A DNA stretch of 64,000 nucleotides from Coccinella septempunctata (Eukaryota > Arthropoda > Insecta > Coleoptera > Coccinellidae): contig NC_058196.1 in the NCBI RefSeq assembly GCF_907165205.1, positions 24,842,501-24,906,500 on the forward strand, in the 5' to 3' direction. Below, in pieces: positions 22,501 through 30,836 of the stretch. The notes under the pieces were generated by a model. That model worked only from the letters and a program-made list of their open reading frames with translations. It was not told the origin of the DNA and did not search any database. The position numbers were made by a program, and so were the translations under genes. Every line of letters begins with the position of its first letter. The stretch's first letter is position 1.

Positions 22501-24057
22501 ATGGCTTTCTGATCTTCCCGGGTTTTCACACCAGTAAAAAGTCGTACTAACAGCCGAGGTGGAACACGAACAGGATGAATGGCACATCGGTTTACCCCTG
22601 AGTAGAGGTGGGCGTCGATGCGTCGACTTTTATTGTTGACCTCGATGCGTCGACTTTTATTGTTGACCTCGATGCGTCGACAATACGTCGACTATGAAGC
22701 AAGTGTCGGCAATGTCAACAATGTCGTACGTCTCAAGTTTGAGGTTAGATCTATGAATTGTTTCTTCTTTCAATATGTTTGTATCCGTTTTTGTCTATCC
22801 TGTTGAAATCGTAAGCAGTATATATTCACATAAGGGAGAAATCAGTTTGAGTACCAGTCAAATTATTGTTAGGGCAAAGATCCATAATCTATCGTCAACC
22901 ATCAGCGGTTCTTCTTCAGGATGATCCCACAGGATTAATGTTCAAATAAACAAGGGAAGTATCGAAAAAGCCTCTAACTCATGAAGACATCCATACTTAA
23001 CCCTTAATAACCTGAGTTTCTACGAGTATTCTAATTGAATAAAAACCCTTTATTGGAGTCTACAAGACAAAAATAACTCAATTTTTGTTTGAAAAATGTA
23101 TGGTTTTTGAGAAAAATGATGTTACATATATGTAACGCTAATAGCTACAGTTACTGAGAAATACAATAGAGTTGCCAGTGAAATTTGCGTTACATATGTG
23201 TAACACTAGGTTATTATGGGTTAATAATAATAATATCGTTCAATTTCAAATGCAGCTTTTGTTTTTGTGCTGTCTACTTTGTTGACATTGTCGACGTCAC
23301 TTAGAAAGTCGACCTCGTCACCGTCAACAATTAATTGTTGACATCACATTCTCGACGTCGCCCATCCCTGCCCCTGAGTGCTTTGTGCTCCCCCTGGGTT
23401 TTCACACCATCAAAGAATTGTCCTAACAGAAGAGGTGGAACACGAAGAGGATGGGGAAAGGTCGAAGCTGAGTGTTGTCTTAAGGGTTATGTCAGATCGA
23501 GATGACAGTACAAACTTCCACCTGCTGTCAAAAAATGGTTTCCCTGTTTATACATTTGCCCAAGAATCGCAGGAATCGCTAGGGTGTATTCCTGCACCAT
23601 ACGAGATACTGACATCTAATTCGTCTGGATTTGAGTTGTGTTTCTCTGACGAGGTTAAATGAGATCGAATTCATGGTCACCATCTAATCGTTTATTATAG
23701 CTAATTATAAACATGGCAACAATATTTCCTCATCACTTTGAACCTAAAACTTTTCTCAGACGGCATTCGATCTATGATTTTGCAGACATCTTGCCAGGGA
23801 TGAACAATAACGTCACCCCCGAAACGAACTACGCAGCACAGACAGACAGACTGATGGATTTGCTCTCTAGGATGCGCGAGAGCAGCCAGCCGAACAGTGC
23901 CGCCTACGAGGAACGGTACAGGAGCGAACTGGACCAGCTCGCCTCGATGGGTTTCGACAATCGCGAGGCTAACCTGAGAGCCCTAATTTTGAGTTTTGGC
24001 GACGTCACAGCTGCCGTCGACAAGCTGTTGAGCCAGAATCTTGGCGGCTTGCAGTGA
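13069..24057 (+). CDS. Ubqn: Ubiquilin, short form (four exons)
   Basis: Ubiquilins shuttle ubiquitinated clients to the proteasome and act in protein quality control in cytosol and nucleus. Exons 13069-13507, 14513-14686, 18179-18460 and 23786-24057 splice with GT/AG ends. All three introns are in phase 1, giving 388 residues. Residues about 17-90 are a ubiquitin-like domain (TINVTVKTQ, LIFAGKVMKDQMTL, GFTIHLVIKA). Residues about 142-205 match the STI1-type segment (NNPELIRQTI, MRQQDRALSNIES). Residues about 344-382 are a UBA domain (LDQLASMGFDNREANLRAL). Family members usually have about 500-600 residues. Missing here are the first part of STI1-1 and the whole second STI1 pair between NLIQQIMLNTEY and the UBA. 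It is either a truncated lineage-specific form or exons lie hidden in the 5.3-kb intron 3, where I found none. Confidence 0.85.
13508..14512 (+). other. Ubiquilin intron 1
   Basis: About 1 kb. It contains a pentanucleotide AATAC microsatellite at 14265-14328 and otherwise unremarkable sequence. I found no exon encoding the missing first part of STI1-1 here. Confidence 0.6.
14265..14328. repeat. (AATAC)n microsatellite
   Basis: Roughly twelve tandem pentamers of ACAAT/AATAC type with a few substitutions, inside ubiquilin intron 1. Confidence 0.85.
14513..14686 (+). CDS. Ubqn: Ubiquilin exon 2 (STI1-type segment)
   Basis: The acceptor (CATTACAG) ends at 14512 and the donor is G|GTAAAA at 14687. 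It encodes QIPQIQALVEANPEFSQIIN and then NPELIRQTINMATNPSLMQE, the NP-rich amphipathic repeats typical of STI1/heat-shock chaperonin-binding motifs in ubiquilins. Joining to exon 1 makes a Thr codon and keeps the frame. Confidence 0.9.
15114..15485 (+). pseudogene. THAP/P-type transposase fragments
   Basis: The first part reads MSYGNYCMVRNCGNCSTKD and then SPNISFLNLP, resembling the start of a THAP zinc-binding DNA domain (paired Cys, then a SF-x-LP segment). A TAA follows directly, then a GTAAGT. The second part, from about 15298, reads NCSKKVSPGIRRVIINSLRL and then EICSLMYDEISLCEELHFGN, which resembles the LMxDE segment at the start of the catalytic region of P-type transposases. The rest of the enzyme is missing, so the copy is dead. 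The family call rests on motif likeness only. Confidence 0.6.
16101..16165. repeat. End fragment of TIR family A
   Basis: TTTTCACCAATTGTACCTTC followed by an A-rich run and CCTGACCTTTGAATACACC matches the right terminus of the family A element at 29.82-30.83 kb. Only the terminal 65 bp are present. Confidence 0.6.
17010..17610 (+). pseudogene. RNase H-bearing LINE fragment (1)
   Basis: It encodes the end of an RNase H domain: YITTDSQALLKSL, then after a frameshift VTLLWVPGHCGVEGNEKAEE. It then continues through a linker to a C-terminal zinc-knuckle region (MVCKCPELEDSRTTHMG). This order is typical of non-LTR retrotransposons of the I/R1/Loa group. It is 5'-truncated, has several stops, and lies in ubiquilin intron 2. 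It is closely related to the fragment at 42.2-42.9 kb. Confidence 0.78.
18179..18460 (+). CDS. Ubqn: Ubiquilin exon 3
   Basis: The acceptor TGTGACAG ends at 18178. The frame reads TQILEQMFRNVQEPMMDAV, the conserved ubiquilin stretch that follows STI1-2, then a polar linker with ENRDALPNPW and ends NLTNLIQQIMLNTEYDQ. The donor is A|GTAGGT at 18461. An alternative donor four bases later (GTAG|GTAAAT) would change the phase and not match exon 4. Confidence 0.87.
18868..20060. mobile_element. TIR element D with subterminal repeats, copy 1
   Basis: The ends are TAGTTGGGGAGCC and its reverse complement. Inside, the motif CGAGCGTGTCAGATTA recurs at about 18903 and 19035, and inverted at about 19640, 19880 and 20022, so each half carries several subterminal copies. 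Such arrays are usually transposase binding sites. No transposase frame is present. The second copy, in reverse orientation, is at about 29.3-31.4 kb. The superfamily is not recognised. Confidence 0.68.
20358..20442. mobile_element. Tiny hairpin MITE flanked by TTAA
   Basis: CACTCCAGTACTCGCG and its exact reverse complement face each other across a short loop. The loop contains a second hairpin (GGGGTACTACAATACCCC). TTAA lies on both sides (20354-20357 and 20443-20446), the target duplication of piggyBac-type elements. At 85 bp it is far too short to encode anything. Confidence 0.7.
21172..21215. repeat. Single end of TIR family C
   Basis: GTGGAACGTGTCACATTTCT followed by ACAGCCAACCGACTGCTTTTA matches the right terminus of the element at 9010-10232. 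No partner end was found nearby. Confidence 0.5.
22603..23370. mobile_element. hAT-like non-autonomous element
   Basis: The ends read TAGAGGTGGGCGTCGA and, inverted, CAGGGATGGGCGACGTCGA. They are flanked by identical 8-bp direct repeats CCCCTGAG (22595-22602 and 23371-23378), as made by hAT transposases. Near the left end a 27-bp unit with the core GATGCGTCGACTTTTATTG is repeated in tandem about 2.6 times (22615-22695). GTCGAC motifs recur at the right end. No transposase is encoded. A piggyBac-type MITE is inserted in it. Confidence 0.8.
23001..23220. mobile_element. piggyBac-type MITE E, copy 1
   Basis: 220 bp with termini CCCTTAATAACCT and AGGTTATTATGGG, flanked by TTAA at 22997-23000 and 23221-23224. 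TTAA duplication and CCC/GGG ends are the hallmark of piggyBac. The interior contains GTTACATATATGTAAC palindromes. It has no coding capacity. A second copy is at 33874-34094. Confidence 0.85.
23786..24057 (+). CDS. Ubqn: Ubiquilin exon 4 (UBA domain)
   Basis: The acceptor TCTATGATTTTGCAG ends at 23785 and gives the two-base start needed after exon 3. It encodes a linker (ILPGMNNNVTPETNY), RLMDLLSRM, and the UBA domain with the MGF loop (LASMGFDNREANL, FGDVTAAVDKLL), ending NLGGLQ and TGA. The same frame is open upstream to 23701 and contains an ATG at 23713, but splicing at 23785 is better supported. Confidence 0.85.
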
Positions 24058-24930
24058 TGATGAATTATGTCGGTTTTATGATTACGTTCAGATGTTTTTA
24101 TGGTGATTGTATCGAAAATAGATTTTATTCAGTTTTGAGATCTATGTTCAATGTTTATGTTCGATTGCTTTTTTAAGTTAGGTTAGGTTAGGTTAGTTAG
24201 GTTAGCCAATAAGTGTTGAGCGATACCGTGAATTTTAAAGTTTTTGTGAATTACTATTTCACTCATCCCATTTTCAGTGAGCAAGTTTCCATAGCGACTC
24301 CCGTTTCACATTGATAAACATTGCAAGACACTGCAGGTAGTAGTTAAATTCGGGAGCTATGAATTGGTGGAGTCTGCAGAGAAAGTGAGAATTTCTCAAA
24401 ACCCCGATTTCTTTTAAGACTCCCATCTTCTGTTGGAAACATTCAACGCTGCACTGTACTGACGAGGGACGTTGAGTCCGAAACCAGTCTATAGTTGCGT
24501 AATTTTGATATTTCTCGACTTGCCCAGTTTGCACTTGGAATGCTGTAACAGTGCTCCTTATTTTCATTGATATTTGAAATTAGATGGTTGTTTTTCACAT
24601 CGAGAGTATAAATAGTCGATGTAATTCAATTTGAATCCGGAAAAGCTGCTAGTATCACCCCATTTAACTGTAAATGAAATAATTCAGGCTGTATTTCTTA
24701 CCAAACAAAAAAATTAAATAGAAATAGGTAAGGAGAGTGAAGGAAACGCTGACGCGACTACCTAGTCAACAGCAGACTGTTAAAAGGGCTCCTAATATAT
24801 AATAAACAATAAACCACTTTTATTTCTATTGACTATCTGTATACAAAGGATAGATACTGTTAAATATTAATAATTATGTTGATACTTTATGCTATCTGGC
24901 CAAATCAGCATAATAACAATGTGCCAAAAT
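24058..24930. other. 3' flank of the ubiquilin gene
   Basis: It presumably includes the 3' UTR; the first clear AATAAA on the plus strand is at about 24801. A short TTAGG array lies at 24176-24206. The 97-codon minus-strand frame at 24274-24567 has no family features. Confidence 0.4.
24176..24206 (+). repeat. Short interstitial TTAGG array
   Basis: Five GGTTA/TTAGG repeats, one slightly offset, within 31 bp. TTAGG is the ancestral insect telomere repeat; here it is a small internal tract, about 120 bp after the ubiquilin stop codon. Confidence 0.75.
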
Positions 24931-25060
24931 GACACACATTCGTTCTGTGTCATTTTGACACACATTCGTTCTGTGTCATTTTGACACACATTCGTTCTGT
25001 GTCATTTTGACACACATTCGTTCTGTGTCATTTTGACACACATTCGTTCTGTGTCATTTT
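24931..25060. repeat. 26-bp tandem repeat, five units
   Basis: Five perfect copies of a 26-bp unit that begins GACACACATTCGTTCTGTGT and ends CATTTT. Each unit contains GACACA ... TGTGTC and can fold back on itself, so the array is a row of small hairpins. A partial sixth unit precedes it, from about 24923. Confidence 0.92.
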
Positions 25061-26490
25061 GATTATAATGAACAGAAGAATATTCAGTTTCGTAATTTTT
25101 TATCAAGATCATTTCAAGATTATCTCATGCAAGCAGCAGCAAATTAATTGATTAAAGCATCAATAACTAACTGAGTTATGGATTTTTAATGTCAGTCAGG
25201 CATCGAAAACTATAATTCCTATTCGATGTCCAGCAATATAATATCAATCTTGCTGACGGACGGAATGAAAATGGAGCTAGTTGAATTATTGACATTTATA
25301 GTGATTGCCGAGTGACGAAATAAATAATGAATGATTATTTGCGCCCTCGTTTTGGGCCTCTTATCGAGCGAATGGTAAAACAACATTTTTCGTTGCAACT
25401 ATTAGTGAACACAGACAATGGCTTCATTAAATATTGATAGAAGTAATTCGAGCAGTTATGGTAGCTAATAGAATATAAGCGGCTTTGGTTTGGATTGGCA
25501 GAAAAGTTCTACAACTTCCCACTCTCAAGTTTACGTTTTGGGATACATATGTAAAAACAAAAACGAGTGTTAGAATGATTCGCTTCCACTTTTATTCATC
25601 TCCATTTAAGGAAATAATTTCCCCTGAAATTTTTTTGTAAAAACTCACCTTTTCTTCGAAAAATATTGTGATAGTTTTAAAAATGCCTCGCCATAAAAAT
25701 TTCATATGCCCCCGAAAGTAACGAAAGGCGGTTTTGAAACAATGTAGCGTCCGCTATGTCTACAAGTCCTCTTTGTGACAAAGACAAACGGAAAAATAAA
25801 TTTCCATTCTCCCGGAAACGGATGAGTATAATTCACTCCTCTCAAGGGTTTTCCTAGATCCTTGGAGATTTGCCGCTTACACGAGAAGTATGTATATTCC
25901 TATTTCGAGAACGGAATTTAATTTGATTGAAACGGAAGCTATACTTAATCATCAAATGTGTATGAATAAATCTATAATCTCCAGGATAGTTTTTCTTTAA
26001 TTTTCATGTTGTGGATTTACTTTGACTGACAGGATTCTGTCAATACTGAATTCGGGAATGGAATAATGGAAGATTTAAAAGTCTGTTCGTTCAAAAGCAA
26101 TTTTCAGTCTAATAATGAAATTCATTCATCTGGTGAATGATTGATGTTGGGCAGTCTGATCCCATTGAACTATTTACAGATAGATTATATAGAGGAAAAA
26201 AGCATTGATCAAAAATTTCATTTATTGGCACTGATATGCAGATATTATTATGGTATGCTTTTGTTCAACTGCCATTTGAATGAATGAACAATTTCATAAA
26301 GCATAAAATATTTTACTCTGGAGTACACACTGGCAATATTCAACTTCCTGGCTTTGATAACCAAAAAATTCAACAATGAATATTATTTATCATTTTTCAT
26401 GAAATTTTTCATGCAGATATTGCTTAGAAATTAGAATTTTCAGATGAAACGAGCGGCTCATAAAAGTGGAATCTGTACATTCGCGAACAT
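25061..26490. other. Intergenic DNA, nothing recognised
   Basis: AT-rich sequence without a convincing frame or shared repeat. A short GC-richer stretch lies near 25730-25820. Confidence 0.35.
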
Positions 26491-26492
26491 TT

Positions 26493-26744
26493 AAGTTATA
26501 TCGAAGAAAAGCAGATGCAGACCATGGTTTCGGTCTTATTTGACCTAGTCAGAGCAACACAGCTTTTTCTCCGACGGAAAAGTGTTAGATTAACCTCTGA
26601 ATTGAACTAGCCAATTTGTCATTGTCAGTACAACTGAATGGAGAATGTTATACCGAAGAAAAGCAGATGTTGACCATGGTTTCGGTCTAACTGACCACGT
26701 CAGAGCAACACAGCTTCTTCCCCGATGGAAAAATGTTTTTTTTT
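26493..26744. repeat. Direct duplication, also present inverted at 27.54 kb
   Basis: Two blocks of about 100 bp (26493-26592 and 26645-26744), each containing CGAAGAAAAGCAGATG and GACCATGGTTTCGGTC, lie at a spacing of 152 bp. Part of this unit, from AATTGAACTAGCCAATTTGT to AGCAGATG, recurs in reverse orientation at about 27538-27625. The Jockey fragment lies between the direct and inverted copies. Confidence 0.75.
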
Positions 26745-27412
26745 CTTGGTGTAGCAGGGGGCAAATCTGCAAATCAGACGAACCACCCTCTCCTGAGGGG
26801 AAACAAGTGTGGGGATTCTCACTCTCCTGAGCTCGAGACCCACTAAAAACCCTTAACTGCTTCTTGAATATTGGTTCCAGGAATTTGCCTATAAACCGTT
26901 CATCTCTTAGTCGGTTTTCTTCTCGCACACTATCGTGCTGGGATTTATGTGTTTATCCTCTAATGGATAGCACTTTATTAGATTTTTCAATAATTTTATG
27001 TTCTTATTTTAATCCCTTCTTAATTGATCTCTTGGTCTCCTTCGGTAATTTCGCATCCTCCTTTTGTCTTCCTCTGGGTCGTAGTCCACTAGTCTCCTGA
27101 GTTCTTGATTCGGATCGTTTTTCGCTGTTTCAAATAATTTTTCTGCTTTTCTGTTCATGAATTCCGTTATGGTTTCCCATTTTAGGTCCCTATAAAACTG
27201 TCTATTCCTGACAAACCAAGGTGCATCTATTGCACATCGTAGCAGCTTGTTTTCAGTGGCCTGAATTCTTTTGATGTGGCTCTTTGCCGCGAAACCCCAG
27301 GCAACTGATCCACAAGGCAGTTGAGGCCTAGCAACGGCTTTGATTATCTTCAATTTTGTCTCTTTCGACACTTGGCTTCTTCTTCCTATTAGAGGGTAGA
27401 GACTATTCATCG
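26737..27412 (-). mobile_element. Jockey-type LINE, 5'-truncated, with A-rich 3' tail
   Basis: The minus-strand frame 27410-27009 encodes the C-terminus of a Jockey-type reverse transcriptase protein: LYPLIGRRSQVS, then GSVAWGFAAKSHIKRIQATENKLLR and APWFVRNRQFYRDLKWETI, ending in a stop. About 260 bp of 3' UTR follow, with an A-rich tail near 26737-26750. 5' truncation with an intact 3' end is normal for LINE insertion. It cannot move by itself. Confidence 0.82.
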
Positions 27413-27673
27413 CAGCTTTTGGAAAAATGTTTGGAATTGATGGACCCTCATTAAATACTGGCAGGAGTTACTGAGTATTATCGAGAAGTACTTGAGAGCC
27501 ACCCAGTATAAAACGAAATACGATTCAATCCCCTCGAGCATCTGCTTCTCTTCGGTGGTACATTTTCCATTTAGTTGTCCTGACGATGGCAAATTGGCTA
27601 ATTCAATTCAGATCGTAACTCTTGTTGATATTCATGTCAGAGGGTGGTATGCATCTGAATTTAAATCTTATGG

Positions 27674-28042
27674 TTGGTAATCTTTCAGAATGTTAGTATG
27701 GCCAACCAAAACTATCACGTTATGACCATTAAACCAATTATCGTTCCGTTTTCGGGAGCTATTGATGAAAATTTCATTTTAATTGACAATAATGCCCGTC
27801 TCCACCGTTGTCGCCTGGTGAATGAAGCGTTGGAAGCTCTTGATATTAAAAGGATGCACTGGCAAGCTGGCTTTCCAGACATAAATTGCATCGAGCACAT
27901 ATGGGTAGAGATTTCTAGGCAACTGTCCTACCTACAACAACCGATTCAACAATCTTTGCTCTTTGCTCAAAACAAAAAGCAAAATTATACGATTTTCACT
28001 AACATGAATTGTTTGACCACGACACTTGTTTCGCTTTCATAG
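27674..28042 (+). pseudogene. Tc1-like transposase fragment, second family
   Basis: The frame reads ENFILIDNNARLHRCRLVNE and then DIKRMHWQAGFPDINCIEHI, with 34 residues between the D of DNNARLH and the E of CIEHIW, so this is the DD34E core of a Tc1-like enzyme. It differs clearly from the family at 1.3 and 5.5 kb. The usual NPIE is NCIE. The N-terminal half and the ends of the element were not found. Confidence 0.75.
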
Positions 28043-29319
28043 TAGCATCTTCAGGTGGGTGAAGATGAACTGGGGACCGCTCTGTTTTTAAATTCAAAAC
28101 GGCAGAAATAATCTGTGGACTCACGTCAATGTTTTTCTCATTTCATATGCTCTAATCTCTGTAACCATTTCTCGTAATAACGTTCATGCATTCTATGTAT
28201 AATTATTATCATTTCCTATTGTTCTATTGCACTCGTGAAATTAACGAGAGTACAGCACTCGCTTTTCATATTCAAATGTCATACACAGCATTCGCAAATG
28301 AATCCAATTAAATAAATCACAATGCCTGCTGTTCAGTTTCTTGCTTCTTGTAGGTGTACTCTACGGATACATTGCTGCATATTAGAATTTCCATTTCCCA
28401 TCAAGGATGAAACGTCTGAGTACAACGAATCCCGTGAGGTGATCAAATAACGGGATAATTAGTGGGACATTCTGAATTAATTTGTACTTTGGAATGCATT
28501 ACCAGAATTTGGCCTAATTCAACGGTTGCAGGACATTTTGGACGTAATACCGCATGCATTTAGAGTTGTGGCAATGTTGGCGGCGGTTTCTAACGATATG
28601 GGGATCTCGTGAACTGGAATAAGAGTAAATAGTCTCAAAAAGGACACTAAAATTTTTGCAGCCACCTAGATGTAGAATGTGGAAGCTTTTCAATCAGTTT
28701 TGTTTTCCTGTTTTGTCGATTATCATTGAAGTCAAAATTCTCCTACTGAATATCGATTCTGGACTTGACGGAGTCCAACAATTATATCTTGATATCTAGG
28801 ATATGTACGTAGATACGCCAAAGTTTTGGCCATCCGCCATGAATTCGAGATCGATGCCAAAGGTCGCGAAATGTGGGGTAGACAGGAAACGGGGGGAAAA
28901 TTTTGTTTATGTCAGAAGCGTATTCGATAAAACTGACCTCCTTTCATGGATTTATATTTCAGAGCGGACAAAAGAGATTTTGCCGTTGAAATATCCGCCA
29001 TAGTGCCAGTTTTTTCGATTCTGTAATGTTCATACTACTTCCCAGAGGAAATTTCTACCACCGTGTGTTACCACGCAAGGTCAAAGCGGTCCTTTGATTT
29101 TTATACGGATGGTTGATCTCGGTGTTACAGATACATCGATTCATTAATCTGATCCTAATCAGTTTTCTTAATCTTACAGTTTGAAGATGATAACAAGGTA
29201 TTTTTTTTTAATATTTCCTTTTCTGTACCCCTAATAGTTTTTGTATTCATTATGAGAATTGTCGATAATAAAATTGTAAACAGCTTTTGTCTGAAGTAAT
29301 TTTAAATACTCTCAACCGT
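28043..29319. other. Intergenic DNA, nothing recognised
   Basis: No supported gene or shared repeat. The 66-codon frame at 28803-29003 has no family features. Confidence 0.35.
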
Positions 29320-29818
29320 TCTCGAGCTAGAGGGTGATGAGGTTGTGGAGCTTAGCCATACATGCGAAAGGTCAAGGTCAATGTACATTCATCGCCATAT
29401 ATGTACATATCTCAAAAACGGTTGAACGTAGAATAAATTGCTTCGGACGAAATTTGCAGAAAATGTAGGGCTCTACAACTTTTATAATGAATGCGAAAAC
29501 GATTTGAAACTCAGAAGAGGGGATAATAAAAAAAATATATTTTTCTGATTTTTTTGGGCAATATTTATGGTTTCCGCCTGACTGTCAGATTATATTTTTT
29601 CCGTTATTCCTGCATCATCAGCATAAAAAAAAACCACAGCATTTGAGAATGTACACGTGACTTTTTTTTGCAAGTTTGGTGCCTTATCACACAGTTAGAG
29701 AGAATGTATACTTTTCGAAAGGTAATTAACCACATATATCTCAATCTGAGCCCCTCGAGTACCTACAATGACCCTTCTTTTACTATTCTGACAGGCTGTC
29801 CTAGGCAAGTTCCCATAT

Positions 29819-30830
29819 AAGAATGTTTTCAGAGGTGAAACTTTCTTTCGTCAGAAGGTAGAACTCATCAAAACAAGTCATTTAACCAGAAATTGTCTAT
29901 ATAAAATATCCAAAATGGCTGAGATACAACCCCTAGAGGTTGGACAAAATTTCATTGAATTTCAAGTACGGTACAGTGGAAGGTGACTCCGGCATCGCAA
30001 AAACGAAACAAAACATAAACATATGGCTGGAAAATTAATGGTTCAGTACCAAGTTCATCGTATTAGATGCATCAGGTCACTTTTGAGATAATCATAATTG
30101 TTGTAAAGCGCAATTTAGGGTGAAAAAAATGTAGAAAATCGAGGCAGTTTCTTGAAAGTGCTTATGTCAGTTATGTTGAAAAAGTGCTATGATGTTTCCA
30201 TAAGGTCACTTTTGAGAGAATCATAATTGTTGTATAGTGCAATTTAGGGTGAAAAAAAATGTAGAAAATCGAGGCAGTTTCTTGGAAGTGCTTATGTCAG
30301 TTATGTTGAAAAAGTGCTATGATGTTTCCACATTTCATCCCATTTTTACGACGATTGTTTGAATGTTCGAATAAGAAGATTGTGATGCCCATTGTGAAAA
30401 TATTCGTTAATAATTTAGATAAATTTTATTGGATAGGTTTTGAAGTATCATGACAGAAGTCTCTTCTGTTAGTTGGTATCGAAATGAGCCATTTCATAAA
30501 ATCGTATAAGTTACTATAAAATAATGAGAGTTTCCATTTTCATTACCATGTAAATATCGAACGATCCAATATCCTGAACGAAACCACATGGTCGAATTAG
30601 GAGATAAGTTTTTTCCCACTGCTTTGCGACAGTTCAGCTAACAAATGGTCTAGGGCTCGGTCTAGGGTCGTATTAGGATCTATTTCAGTAATATTTTTAA
30701 ATTTTTTTTCAACTTTGTCATTTTGAAAGTTTTTTATAGATGATTTTTGGTGAAACGCTTCATTTTCACCAGTTCTACCTTCAGTTGAAAAAAAAAAAGC
30801 CTCACCTTCAAGTACACTATAGGTGCGTTC
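29819..30830 (+). mobile_element. TIR family A, most complete copy
   Basis: Termini of about 60 bp face each other (GTTTTCAGAGGTGAAACTTT at the left, the inverted match ending AGCCTCACCTTCAAGTACAC at the right). Both contain GAAGGTAGAACT. The interior holds a 128-bp direct duplication (30074-30330) and a short minus-strand frame. Other copies or pieces are at 1-243, 16101-16165, 35067-35120, 46938-48187 and 60702-61195. The superfamily is unknown. Confidence 0.72.
30074..30330. repeat. Tandem duplication inside family A
   Basis: A unit of about 128 bp starting AGGTCACTTTTGAGA and ending GCTATGATGTTTCCA occurs twice in a row with few differences. The copy at 46938-48187 has the unit once. Confidence 0.85.
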
Positions 30831-30836
30831 GGCCAT
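30597..30836 (-). other. Short frame in family A, possible relic of its protein
   Basis: A 79-codon frame ends with DPNTTLDRALDHLLAELSQS and SGKKLIS. The copy at 46.94-48.19 kb (plus strand, about 47060-47143) reads DPNTTLDSMIAELSQSSGKK and stops at the same place. It carries a 12-bp in-frame difference and a different stop codon (TGA instead of TAA). Upstream the two copies are out of frame with each other. It does not resemble a known protein to me; it may be a decayed remnant or chance. Confidence 0.3.

Larger units (their letters stand above)
22380..23465 (+). repeat. 100-bp tandem repeat, third unit split by transposons
   Basis: Units begin near 22390, 22491 and 22590 and share TTCACACCAG-type and GTGGAACACGAACAGGATG blocks at a period of about 100 bp. 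A partial unit precedes them. The third unit is interrupted after CCCCTGAG at 22602 and resumes at 23379, ending near 23465 with GGAACACGAAGAGGATGGGG. Confidence 0.72.
18461..23785 (+). other. Ubiquilin intron 3, filled with repeats
   Basis: A 5.3-kb intron. It contains a TIR element (18868-20060), a TTAA-flanked hairpin (20358-20442), a family C end (about 21172-21215), a GC-richer stretch at 21560-21840, and a 100-bp tandem repeat split by nested transposons (22380-23465). I searched it for NP-rich STI1-like coding sequence and found none. Confidence 0.6.

Noticed and set aside
23378..23662. 94-codon plus-strand frame just upstream of ubiquilin exon 4
   Set aside because: It overlaps the 100-bp tandem repeat, has no STI1-like or other ubiquilin features, and cannot be joined in phase to exon 4 with good splice sites.
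24923..25064. CRISPR-like array
   Set aside because: The units are contiguous 26-bp tandem repeats without variable spacers, in a eukaryotic genome.
26590..26928. 112-codon minus-strand frame as a gene
   Set aside because: It runs through the 3' UTR and tail of the Jockey fragment and into the adjacent duplicated repeat.
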